Shown here in pieces: positions 27,624-36,044 of a stretch of DNA of 64,000 nucleotides (positions within the stretch are counted from its first letter, which is position 1; every line of letters starts with the position of its first letter). The DNA lies in assembly GCF_002020355.1 (NCBI RefSeq), contig NZ_MPZV01000003.1:62001-126000 (forward strand), in the 5' to 3' direction. The stretch is from Thioclava sediminum. GTDB taxonomy: Bacteria > Pseudomonadota > Alphaproteobacteria > Rhodobacterales > Rhodobacteraceae. Under the pieces are notes generated by a model that did no database searches, was not told the DNA's origin, and saw nothing but the letters and a program-made list of their open reading frames with translations. The position numbers and the translations under genes are program-made.

Positions 27624-28765
27624 AGATCGCAGCTTTCGGTCATTACCCGATCCACCGCCCTCTGCATGGCGGCCAGCGCCGGGTTGCAGCCATCGCCCGG
27701 CAGGCGCGCGCGGCGGGCAACATCTTCCGCTACGTCCCGATCTACTCGACCCGCGGCTATCCGGACGGCTCGCCGGATGAGCGTCGATCGGCAGTGCCGG
27801 ACGCGCTGCTGCCGCGTCTTCACGATCCGCAGCGCCGTGAGGATCTTCATTTCTCCGACACGCTCAAAGATCATCCGCTGATCGAAGGGCTGATCAGGGA
27901 GCTACGCGAATTCGCCCCCGATGCGGTGCAGTTCGAGCATCCGTGGCTCTATCCGCTATTCGCCGAGGCGTTAAACCGCGATCCGGTCCTGCGCCGCGCC
28001 CGGCTGATCTATTCCGCGCATAATGTCGAGGCCGCGCTGATCGATCCGCATTGGCGCGCGGAGGCTGAGGCGCTCGAGGCCGCGCTCGTCGCGAGGGCCG
28101 ATCTTGCCGTCGCGGTCTGTGACGCCGATGCGCGCCATTTCGCCGGTCTTCCGGGCGCGGCAGAGGTCGTTGTCGCGCCAAACGGCTGCTGGGCGCCCGA
28201 TCCCGAAACGGTCCCGTCCGCGCCGCTAGACGGACCCTACGCGCTTGTCGCGGGCTCAGCCCATCCGCCGAACGCGCGCGGCTATTGGGCATCCATCGGC
28301 GAAATTCCCGGCTTCCTGCCACCGCGCAGCCGCCTCGCCATGGCGGGCGGCATGACCCATCTGATCACCACCGACGACCGCTTTCGGCGGCACGCGCAAA
28401 TGAACGCGGAATTCGTCGTGCCCCTTGGTGTGGTGGAGGAAGAAGCCTTGAGCGGTCTTCTGCATCACGCGCGCGCCATCTGCCTTCCGATCACCGAGGG
28501 CGGCGGCACCAATCTCAAGACCGCCGAGGCGCTTATGTCCTGCAAACCTGTCATCGCGATGCGCCCCGCGATGCGCGGGTTCGAAGAGGCTGAACGCCTC
28601 AGCGGCGTGCATGTCGCAGACGACCCGGAGCAGTTTCGCTGCTTGCTGCGCGATGCCATGACCGGCGCGATAGGCTCGCAGCGCCGCCCGGACGAGGTCG
28701 CGCAATATGGCTGGCCCGCGCAGCTTGCGCCGTTGATCTCCCGCTATGAAAGTCTCGCCGCATGA
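27620..28765 (+). CDS. Glycosyltransferase (GT-B fold)
   Basis: A 381-residue glycosyltransferase. It starts KIAAFGHYPIHRPLHGGQRR, like a GT4 donor-site loop. YSAHNVEAALI is mid-protein, and PITEGGGTNLKTAEALMSCKPVIAM near the C-terminus is the family nucleotide-sugar signature. The start overlaps the preceding gene and the stop overlaps the sulfotransferase gene (both ATGA), so the three are coupled. It probably adds the next sugar of the same glycan. No membrane segment is seen. Confidence 0.88.
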   Translation: MKIAAFGHYPIHRPLHGGQRRVAAIARQARAAGNIFRYVPIYSTRGYPDGSPDERRSAVPDALLPRLHDPQRREDLHFSDTLKDHPLIEGLIRELREFAPDAVQFEHPWLYPLFAEALNRDPVLRRARLIYSAHNVEAALIDPHWRAEAEALEAALVARADLAVAVCDADARHFAGLPGAAEVVVAPNGCWAPDPETVPSAPLDGPYALVAGSAHPPNARGYWASIGEIPGFLPPRSRLAMAGGMTHLITTDDRFRRHAQMNAEFVVPLGVVEEEALSGLLHHARAICLPITEGGGTNLKTAEALMSCKPVIAMRPAMRGFEEAERLSGVHVADDPEQFRCLLRDAMTGAIGSQRRPDEVAQYGWPAQLAPLISRYESLAA

Positions 28766-29772
28766 AAGATTTGCCCCCGCACACTGCCGCCTTTGCCGAT
28801 CCCGACCTCGCCGCACAGATACAGGCCACGCCCGCCGCGATCGACACCTTGTTCCAGGCGTATCTCGGACGGCCCGCGAAAGAGGCGGCGCAGAGAGCGT
28901 TGAAGGAGCGGCGCGCGTCCGTCGCCGATGTCGAGCGCGAGTTGCGGGGATCGGAGGAATTTCGCCGCAAGGCGCGGCTGCTGCGCGATCACGATCGCAG
29001 CCAGTATGACGGCGCGATGCTGTATATCGCACCCGCGCGCGTGGTGTTCTGTCCGATCGCGAAGGTCGCCAATGCGTCGGTCAAGGATTGGGCGCTGCGG
29101 CTGGTGGGCGACGGGCGGCCCGAACCCGGCATGTCGCATTACTGGCTCGATTCCGGGCAAAGCCGGATGCAGGCGCGCCATTGGGCTTTCGCCGCGCGGG
29201 ACCGTGTCGATCATGCGCCGGACTGGGTCTCGGTCGCGCTGCTGCGCGATCCCGTCGACCGGCTGGTCAGCTGTTATTGCGACAAGTTCGGACGCAATCG
29301 AATGCAGGACTCGGTGCTGCATCATACGCGCCCGGTCTATGCGTTTTTCGCGGGTGGGGACGATCCGGACCGCGAGATGATCGAACGCGGGCTGAGCTTT
29401 CGCCAGCTCTGTTTCTACATCAACGCCACCGCGCGCGAGGTGCAGGACAGCCATTGGGCCGCGCAGTGGAGCTACCTGCAAAATCGCCGCTGGGACTGGC
29501 TGTTCGCGCTGGAGAAGATCGAGAGTTTCGAGAATTTCCTGCGCGATCGCTTGCCGGAGGAGCTTCGCGACATCCGGTTGGGGCTGACCAATGCCGCGCA
29601 AAAGGCGCGCGGGCGGCCGTCCCGTAATCTCGCCGATGCGCTTCCGGGGGAGTGGATGGGTGCGCGCACGCCGCCCTATGAGGCGTTCCTGACAGACGAT
29701 ATTCGCGGCTTTATCGGCGATTATTACGCGCTCGATGCACGGCTGCATGCGCAGGCGCTTGCCGAGAGTTGA
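28762..29772 (+). CDS. Sulfotransferase with DUF4214-like N-terminal segment
   Basis: A 336-residue protein. Residues 96-106 (FCPIAKVANAS) and 161-173 (LRDPVDRLVSCY) match the 5'-phosphosulfate and 3'-phosphate loops of PAPS-dependent carbohydrate sulfotransferases (Sulfotransfer_2 type). Residues 27-68 contain FQAYLGRPA and ELRGSEEFRRK, the pattern of DUF4214 repeats found in surface-layer or adhesin-like proteins; this fusion is unusual. There is no signal peptide. The gene closes an overlapping operon with two glycosyltransferases, which suggests sulfation of their glycan product. Acceptor unknown. Confidence 0.8.
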   Translation: MKDLPPHTAAFADPDLAAQIQATPAAIDTLFQAYLGRPAKEAAQRALKERRASVADVERELRGSEEFRRKARLLRDHDRSQYDGAMLYIAPARVVFCPIAKVANASVKDWALRLVGDGRPEPGMSHYWLDSGQSRMQARHWAFAARDRVDHAPDWVSVALLRDPVDRLVSCYCDKFGRNRMQDSVLHHTRPVYAFFAGGDDPDREMIERGLSFRQLCFYINATAREVQDSHWAAQWSYLQNRRWDWLFALEKIESFENFLRDRLPEELRDIRLGLTNAAQKARGRPSRNLADALPGEWMGARTPPYEAFLTDDIRGFIGDYYALDARLHAQALAES

Positions 29773-29791
29773 GCCGCAGCTGCCCGGCCGA

Positions 29792-30973
29792 TCAGTCGCC
29801 TTCGGCCGGAATGCCAAGAAGTGTGATCGCAACCCCCAAAGCGGCGAGCGCCCAGAACGCGTAGCGTTTCGTGCCCTCGGTCTGCAGCGCGGCGAGCACC
29901 GCTTGCAGCGTGTAATAGCCCGCGAAGGCGCGCGACGCGTAGGAGATGATCTGGAACAGATCGGTCGTCCAAGTCAGCGCGATCCCGGCGCCGATCAACA
30001 CCGGATAGGCCGCTTTTTGCGGGATTTTCCCGCGCGAGAATTCCGCGATCAGTCCGCCCGCGCCCCCGGTATCGGCCACGGCGGCGGAGAATTGCGCCGC
30101 CAGCGCTGCGGCCACCAGCATCGCGGGCAGGATCGGAGCGACGACGCGCATCATGTCGATGATCGCGGTCTCGGTCAGGTTATGGGCGTTGGGCGTGAAG
30201 ATGTAAGCCAGCAGCGCGATATAGACCATGTAGATCGCGGTCGCGAGCATCTGCGCCCATTTCATCGCGGCGACCCGGGTGTCGGCATCGTAGCTCTTGC
30301 CCAGATAACGCGCGGTCTCGAACCCCTGCACGGTCACGATCAGGCCGAAGAGCAGCCGCAGCGAGTCCCACGGGCCCAGCGTCGGTGCATCGACCACCAG
30401 ATCGCCGGCGACGGCCACCTTGCCGAAATAGACCGCCAGCCCGAGGATCAGACCGGCGATGATCGCGAGTTTGAGCGCGACCGAGGCATATTCCATCTGC
30501 TCGAGCCGTTTGAACCCTCCGGAGAACCCGGCGATGGCGACGATGGCGAGCATCGCCGTGGTTACCGCGCGGGCCGCGAAATCCGTGTTCCACGGAGTGA
30601 GCGAGACGGCGAAGGCCCCGAACAGGTTGAGGTAATAGGCGACTGAGATGACATAGGCGAAGGCGAGCGCGAGCTGCGCCACCTCTTCGATACGTTTGAT
30701 CACGGCGGTGTCGGGCACCTCCTCGGCGCGGATATTGGCGCGCACCGCCGCCCCGAAAAACCAGCCCAGAGCACACAAAGCCGCCATCGCGAGCGGGGCG
30801 AAGCTGCCGTAGCGGACCTCCAAAATCGGGCCAAGTACCAGAAAGCCAGAGCCGATGATCGAGGCCAGCGGGGTCACCATCGCGCGCCATTTCGGGCGAT
30901 CGCGTAGCTGGGGCAGGAACATCGCGGCAAGGACGATCAGGGCGAGGATGATAATGGCGGCGTCGAGTATCAT
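29792..30973 (-). CDS. Multi-pass membrane protein, probable APC-type permease
   Basis: A 393-residue protein with about eleven hydrophobic helices. The spacing of helices and the internal SGGFKRLEQMEYASV segment resemble the LeuT-like APC transporter fold; I recognise no closer family. It starts at the ATG at 30971-30973. It is convergent with the sulfotransferase, 19 bp apart. A strong terminator (31022) separates it from the polyamine-type binding-protein gene upstream on the same strand, so it needs its own promoter or read-through. Substrate unknown. Confidence 0.65.
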   Translation of the reverse strand: MILDAAIIILALIVLAAMFLPQLRDRPKWRAMVTPLASIIGSGFLVLGPILEVRYGSFAPLAMAALCALGWFFGAAVRANIRAEEVPDTAVIKRIEEVAQLALAFAYVISVAYYLNLFGAFAVSLTPWNTDFAARAVTTAMLAIVAIAGFSGGFKRLEQMEYASVALKLAIIAGLILGLAVYFGKVAVAGDLVVDAPTLGPWDSLRLLFGLIVTVQGFETARYLGKSYDADTRVAAMKWAQMLATAIYMVYIALLAYIFTPNAHNLTETAIIDMMRVVAPILPAMLVAAALAAQFSAAVADTGGAGGLIAEFSRGKIPQKAAYPVLIGAGIALTWTTDLFQIISYASRAFAGYYTLQAVLAALQTEGTKRYAFWALAALGVAITLLGIPAEGD

Positions 30974-31021
30974 GGTCTGTCTCAAATGGTCGGTTGGACG
31001 CAGCTAGCGCAGCAGGGGGAA

Positions 31022-31051
31022 TTAAAAAGGGCCGCGTCAGACGCGGCCCTT
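31022..31051 (-). terminator. Terminator after the binding-protein gene
   Basis: AAGGGCCGCGT pairs with ACGCGGCCCTT around a 3-nt loop (11 bp). On the minus strand it runs into TTTTTAATT. It lies 26 bp after the binding-protein stop. Confidence 0.9.
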
Positions 31052-31076
31052 CGCTGTGATCTATTCGGCGCAGTGA

Positions 31077-32129
31077 TCAGAAGCCAGCCTTGATTTTCTC
31101 GAACTCGGCCAGCTGCTTTTCGCGCAGCTCCGGCGAGTTCGGCGTCTGGGCGAGGATCGGCGCGTTGATCTCGGTCAGGCCCGCCGTTTCCAGCTGCTCC
31201 GGCGGGATCAGCTTCATCGCTTCGGTGTTCGTGTGACCGTAGCCGATCTCGTCGACGAGAACCGGGCCCGCCTCGGGGCGCAGCCATGCGTTCATGAAAT
31301 CGTAAAGCTTCTCTTCCGAGCCGGGACCGTCCTTGAGGTTCACGAAACCGCAGAACCAGGTCGACGAGCCCTCTTTCGCTTCGCGCTGGAAGGCGACCGG
31401 GTAGTTGTCGTCCTGCAGATAGGCGACGCCGTCATTCCACGACCACGCGACCAGCACTTCGCCCGAGGCCATCAGCTGCGCCTGCTGCGAGGGGTCGGTC
31501 CAATAGGATTGCACGTTCTTGTTGGCTTCACGCAGCCAGTCGGCGGCAGCCTGGAACTGTTCGTCGGTAACATTCGTCCAGTCGGTCACGCCGGTCGCGA
31601 GATAGGCCAGCGCCCAGACATCGTCCGAGCTGTCGGGCAGCGAGGTGCGGCCCGCATATTTCGGATTGATGAAGACATTGAGGCTCGCCACATCTTCGGC
31701 CGGGACCTTGTCGGGGTTATAGGCGATCGCGGTCGCGCCCCAGTCGGTCGGCAGGTACCAGACGTTCTTGTCGTCATCGACGAAGATCTTCGAATTCAGA
31801 TACTTGGGGTCGATATTCTTGAATTCCGGAATCTTCGAGACGTCCCAGGGTTCGATCAGGCCGGCATCCTTGTATTTCGAGATCATCTGCGAACAGGGAT
31901 GCGCCGCGTCTGCTTTGAAGCCCGAAGCGAGTTTCTGATAGGCCTCGTCGTCATCGCCGAAGAAAGCGTAGGTCGGGCTGTCGCCGTATTTATCGATATA
32001 GGGCTGGAAGAGGCCGGGGATTTCGAAACCGGCCCAATCGAAGATGGTCAGGTCCGGATCGGCGGCGCGGGCCGGGGCGCTCAGCGCGGCCACGGCAATC
32101 CCCGCCAGTAGGAGAGCAGAAGTCTTCAT
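31077..32129 (-). CDS. Spermidine/putrescine-type periplasmic binding protein
   Basis: A 350-residue extracellular solute-binding protein. The signal peptide is residues 1-22 (ARA). The mature part starts DPDLTIFDWAGFE, the pattern of PotD-type polyamine-binding proteins. Later segments VWYLPTDWGATAIAYN and WSWNDGVAYLQ fit the ligand-binding core of this group. No ABC permease or ATPase gene is next to it here, so the rest of the transporter must be elsewhere. It has its own terminator. The 206 bp upstream are shared with the divergent photolyase gene. Confidence 0.88.
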   Translation of the reverse strand: MKTSALLLAGIAVAALSAPARAADPDLTIFDWAGFEIPGLFQPYIDKYGDSPTYAFFGDDDEAYQKLASGFKADAAHPCSQMISKYKDAGLIEPWDVSKIPEFKNIDPKYLNSKIFVDDDKNVWYLPTDWGATAIAYNPDKVPAEDVASLNVFINPKYAGRTSLPDSSDDVWALAYLATGVTDWTNVTDEQFQAAADWLREANKNVQSYWTDPSQQAQLMASGEVLVAWSWNDGVAYLQDDNYPVAFQREAKEGSSTWFCGFVNLKDGPGSEEKLYDFMNAWLRPEAGPVLVDEIGYGHTNTEAMKLIPPEQLETAGLTEINAPILAQTPNSPELREKQLAEFEKIKAGF

Positions 32130-32335
32130 TGCATATTCCCTGTTTTGTGTTCGTTTTGTGAAAACGCTAGAGCGGCTTTTTCGCCCTCGCAAGAGGCATT
32201 TGCACGGCAGATAGGCAGAAGCCCTGCGGCAATGTGTGGAAAAGCCTCGACGCGGAGGGGCGTTGCGGAAAAATTGGGCGCGACTGAACCGGATCGGGCG
32301 CGGCGCGTAGGGAAAGGGAGGCAAAGGAGACGAGC

Positions 32336-33748
32336 ATGAGTGACACCCCCGTCCTGTTATGGCTGCGGCGCGACTTTCGATTCCACGATCACGAGGCGAT
32401 GGCGGCGGCTGCGAAGACCGGTGCCCCGGTGATCCCGGTCTTCATCCATGACGACCAGGTCGAAGCCTTGGGGGCGGCGGCGAAATGGCGGCTCGGTCTC
32501 GCCGTGGAGGCCTTCGCGGAGAGCCTCGCGGAGAAAGGCTCGAAGCTGATCCTGCGCAAAGGCGCGCCGCTGAAGGTCCTGCGCGCCTTGATCGAGGAGA
32601 CGGGGGCGGGCGCCGTCTATTGGTCGCGCCGCTATGACAAGCCGGGCCGCGACATCGATACGGAGGTGAAATCCACGCTCTCCGAGGCGGGGATCGAGGC
32701 CAAAAGCTTCACCGGGCATCTCTTGTTTGAGCCGTGGACCGTGGAGACGAAAACAGGCGGGCCCTACAAGGTCTACACCCCCTATTGGAACGCGGTGAAG
32801 GGCACGGACATCCCGCCGGAAGTTAAGACGGTGTCTGAACTTCGTTCTCCAAATACTTGGCCTGACGCCGAAAAGCTAGACGACTGGAAGATGGGCGCGG
32901 CGATGCGGCGCGGTGCGGCAATCGTCGCGAAACATGTAAATGTCGGCGAGCGCGCCGCCCAGTCGCGGCTGTCGAATTTCCTGCGCGATCGCCTCTCGGA
33001 CTACAAGACGCAGCGCGACGTGCCCGCTTCGGGCGGCACCTCGGGGCTGTCGGAAAACCTGACCTATGGCGAGATTTCTCCGCGTACGATCTGGCACGCC
33101 GGGTATCGCTACATGAGCGAGGGCAATCAAGGCGCCGAGACCTTCCTGAAGGAGCTCGTCTGGCGCGAATTCGCGTGGCATCTGTTCTTCCACTGGCCCG
33201 ACATGGCAGAGCGCAACTGGCGCGAGGAGTGGAACGGCTTCGACTGGCGGCGCGACAATAACGACGCCGAGGCGTGGCGGCGCGGCATGACCGGCGAGCC
33301 CTTCGTCGATGCGGCGATGCGTGAGATGTATGTCACCGGGACGATGCATAACCGCGCGCGGATGATCGTGGCCTCCTATCTCAGCAAGCACCTGATGACC
33401 GATTGGCGGGTCGGGCTGCGCTGGTTCGAGGATTGCCTGATCGACTGGGATCCGGCGAGCAACGCGATGGGCTGGCAATGGGTGGCCGGGCCGGGGCCGG
33501 ACGCGACGCCTTATTTCCGCGTGTTCAACCCCGAGACGCAGCTCGAGAAATTCGACAGGGACGGGCGCTACCGGAAGGATTTCATCGCCGAGGGACAGGC
33601 CAACCCGCCCGAGACGGCGACGGATTATTTCGAAGCGATCCCAGAGAGTTGGCATCTGTCGCCGGAACAGGATTACCCCGAACGGCTGATTGATCTGAAA
33701 GAGGGACGCGCGCGCGCCTTGGCCGCGTATGAGCGGCACAAAGGCTAG
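32336..33748 (+). CDS. phrB: Deoxyribodipyrimidine photolyase
   Basis: A 470-residue class I CPD photolyase that repairs UV dimers using light. The N-terminal antenna domain starts VLLWLRRDFRFHDHEA. The FAD-binding C-terminal domain has FLKELVWREFAWHLFFHWP and DWRVGLRWFEDCLIDWDPASN, with tryptophans placed as in the electron-transfer chain. A stretch near codons 162-182 (32821-32880) uses more A/T-ending codons than the rest. AGGAGACGAGC precedes the ATG. It is convergent with the NusG-like gene. Confidence 0.95.
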   Translation: MSDTPVLLWLRRDFRFHDHEAMAAAAKTGAPVIPVFIHDDQVEALGAAAKWRLGLAVEAFAESLAEKGSKLILRKGAPLKVLRALIEETGAGAVYWSRRYDKPGRDIDTEVKSTLSEAGIEAKSFTGHLLFEPWTVETKTGGPYKVYTPYWNAVKGTDIPPEVKTVSELRSPNTWPDAEKLDDWKMGAAMRRGAAIVAKHVNVGERAAQSRLSNFLRDRLSDYKTQRDVPASGGTSGLSENLTYGEISPRTIWHAGYRYMSEGNQGAETFLKELVWREFAWHLFFHWPDMAERNWREEWNGFDWRRDNNDAEAWRRGMTGEPFVDAAMREMYVTGTMHNRARMIVASYLSKHLMTDWRVGLRWFEDCLIDWDPASNAMGWQWVAGPGPDATPYFRVFNPETQLEKFDRDGRYRKDFIAEGQANPPETATDYFEAIPESWHLSPEQDYPERLIDLKEGRARALAAYERHKG

Positions 33749-33770
33749 GCTGTCGCGCTGGCTTGCGGGG

Positions 33771-34277
33771 CTAGATCAAGGCGTCGGATGTCGCCTTGAT
33801 CCGGGTCTCGCGGCCCATGAAATCCAGCAGCAACCAGACCCGCTTCTCGGCATCGACCTTTTCGACCGTCGCCACGAAATCCGCGAAGGGGCCGGTCGCC
33901 AGCGTGACCTCGTCTCCCGCTGCGTAGTCCGGCAGTGGCTGCAGCTGATCTTGCGTATCGCAGCGCGCGCGCAGCGCCTCGATCATCGCATCGGGAACCG
34001 GTGTCGGGCGCCCCGCGAGCGCCACGAGCCGCGTGATCCCCTGCGTGCCGTTCACCGCGCCCAGACGCGCCGATTTCTCATGTTCGCGCACGAAAAGATA
34101 GCCCGGAAAGAGTGGCGCACTGCGGGTCACGAACTTGCCCGACTGGCGACGCGTCGTCTCGACCATCGGCAGGAAAATGTCGAACCGCTGCCGCTCCAGA
34201 TTGCGCCGGGCGATCGCGGCGCTGTTGGGCTTGAACTGGGCCACATGCCACGCGCGGGCCGGGCTTTGATCGGTCAT
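33771..34277 (-). CDS. NusG paralogue, RfaH-like antiterminator
   Basis: A 168-residue NusG-family protein. The NGN domain carries WHVAQFKPNSAAIARRNLERQ and FLPMVETT, followed by PLFPGYLFV, the usual NusG core. The C-terminal KOW-like segment is degenerate (YAAGDEVTLATGPFADF). Specialised paralogues of this size (RfaH, LoaP) let polymerase read long polysaccharide operons. It sits directly beside manC and the yjb/wza genes, divergent from manC, which fits that role. Its recognition element could not be identified. Confidence 0.82.
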   Translation of the reverse strand: MTDQSPARAWHVAQFKPNSAAIARRNLERQRFDIFLPMVETTRRQSGKFVTRSAPLFPGYLFVREHEKSARLGAVNGTQGITRLVALAGRPTPVPDAMIEALRARCDTQDQLQPLPDYAAGDEVTLATGPFADFVATVEKVDAEKRVWLLLDFMGRETRIKATSDALI

Positions 34278-34473
34278 GAAAGGGCTTTCTGTTCAATCGA
34301 ATTACGCCCGTATTGGCTGAGGGATCGGGCGCGGAAAGTCAATCAGGCAAGGCGAACCTGCGCGGAAACGTGCGCGCTTAGGTTGTCCGATCCGAAGTTA
34401 ACCTTGCGTTAGGGATACCTGTGCAAGGCTCGTGCCGGGCAGAAAATCTGCCGCTGTTTTGGGGAGGATACAC

Positions 34474-35904
34474 ATGATCACTCCGGTTCTTCTCGCGGGC
34501 GGATCGGGCACGCGGCTCTGGCCACTGTCCCGGCGCAGCTACCCGAAGCAATTCGCAGAACTGACTGGCCCAAAGACCCTGTTTCAGGCCACGGCCGAAC
34601 GGCTGTCGGGTGAGGGTTTCGCGCCCCCCGTGGTCCTGACACAGTCCGATTTTCGCTTCATCGCGACGGAGCAGCTTGCCGATACCGGGATCGACCCGGG
34701 CGCGGTGATGCTCGAGCCCGAGGGCCGCAACACCGCGCCCGCCATACTCGCGGCCGCGCTTTGGGTCGCGCAAAAGGCCGGAGAGCAGGCGCTGATGCTG
34801 GTTGCTCCGTCGGATCATGTCATCGCCGATTCAGACGCGTTTTGGCACGCGATCGCGGCGGCGGAGCCTGCGGCGCGGGCAGGGCGGCTGGTGACTTTCG
34901 GCATCACGCCCGACCGTGCGGAAACGGGGTATGGCTATCTCGAACCCGGTAGGGAAGCAGATGCGCAGGGCGTAATGCCTTTGGTCCGGTTCATCGAAAA
35001 GCCTGACGTCGCGCAGGCCTGCGCGATGTATGAGAGCGGGGATTACCTGTGGAATGCCGGGGTGTTCCTGTTTTCGGCAGGGGCAATCCTCGACGCAGCC
35101 CGAACCCATGCGCCGACGGTTCTCGCTGTGGTTGAAAAAGCCTTTGCTGCGGCGTGCGCCGATTTGGGATTTCTGCGCCTCGATCCGGAGGCATGGAGCG
35201 ACTCCCCCGACATCTCTATCGATTACGCGATCATGGAGCGGGCCGAGACCGTCTCCGTCATGCCTGTGCAGGCGGGCTGGTCCGATCTTGGCGACTGGGA
35301 AGCCGTGCGCCGTGCGAATCCGGGGACACGCCCGGATGGGGTGACGCTCTCGGGGCCCGCGACGGCGATTGACTGTCGCGACAGCCTGCTGCGCTCCGAA
35401 GATCCGCGTATCGAGATGGTCGGGATCGGGCTTGAGGACGTGATCGCGGTGGCGATGCCCGATGCGGTGCTTGTCGCGCATCGCTCGCGGGCGCAGGATG
35501 TGAAAGCGGCGGTCAGCGCGCTAAAGGCGCGAAACGCCGCGCAAGCCACGGATTTTCCACGCGATCACCGGCCCTGGGGCTGGTTCGAACGCCTTGTGCT
35601 CAGTGATCGTTTTCAGGTGAAGCGGATCACGGTCAAGCCCGGCGCTGCGCTCAGCCTGCAAAGCCATCACCACCGGGCGGAGCATTGGATCGTCGTGCAG
35701 GGCACCGCGCTGGTGACGCTGGGAACCGAGACCCGCCTCGTGACGGAAAACGAATCCGTCTACATCCCGATCGGCGAGACGCATCGGCTCGAAAACCCCG
35801 GCAAGCTGCCGATGGTGCTGATCGAGGTGCAGACCGGCGCATATCTGGGCGAGGATGACATCATCCGCTACGAAGACGTCTACATGCGCTTGGCCGGCGA
35901 ATAG
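34474..35904 (+). CDS. manC: Mannose-1-phosphate guanylyltransferase / mannose-6-phosphate isomerase
   Basis: A 476-residue bifunctional enzyme supplying GDP-mannose. The pyrophosphorylase domain (1-330) starts PVLLAGGSGTRLWPLSRR and includes RFIEKPD. The C-terminal cupin-type isomerase domain (about 360-476) has RPWGWFERL and SLQSHHHRAEHW. GGGGAGGATAC precedes the ATG. It is the first plus-strand gene of the exopolysaccharide region and supplies a sugar donor for the polymer or for GDP-fucose-type derivatives. Confidence 0.95.
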   Translation: MITPVLLAGGSGTRLWPLSRRSYPKQFAELTGPKTLFQATAERLSGEGFAPPVVLTQSDFRFIATEQLADTGIDPGAVMLEPEGRNTAPAILAAALWVAQKAGEQALMLVAPSDHVIADSDAFWHAIAAAEPAARAGRLVTFGITPDRAETGYGYLEPGREADAQGVMPLVRFIEKPDVAQACAMYESGDYLWNAGVFLFSAGAILDAARTHAPTVLAVVEKAFAAACADLGFLRLDPEAWSDSPDISIDYAIMERAETVSVMPVQAGWSDLGDWEAVRRANPGTRPDGVTLSGPATAIDCRDSLLRSEDPRIEMVGIGLEDVIAVAMPDAVLVAHRSRAQDVKAAVSALKARNAAQATDFPRDHRPWGWFERLVLSDRFQVKRITVKPGAALSLQSHHHRAEHWIVVQGTALVTLGTETRLVTENESVYIPIGETHRLENPGKLPMVLIEVQTGAYLGEDDIIRYEDVYMRLAGE

Positions 35905-36044
35905 CGGCCAACTCGGCGGTGCACCGCCACCCGTCCGTGCAAATCTGCGACAGCTCCTTAAGAAAGCGTGAATTCGCGTTTCGGAGGAGTACGACTCTCT
36001 GCTAGGTCTCCAATTGATTGTGACCGAGCCGGATTTCTACACAC

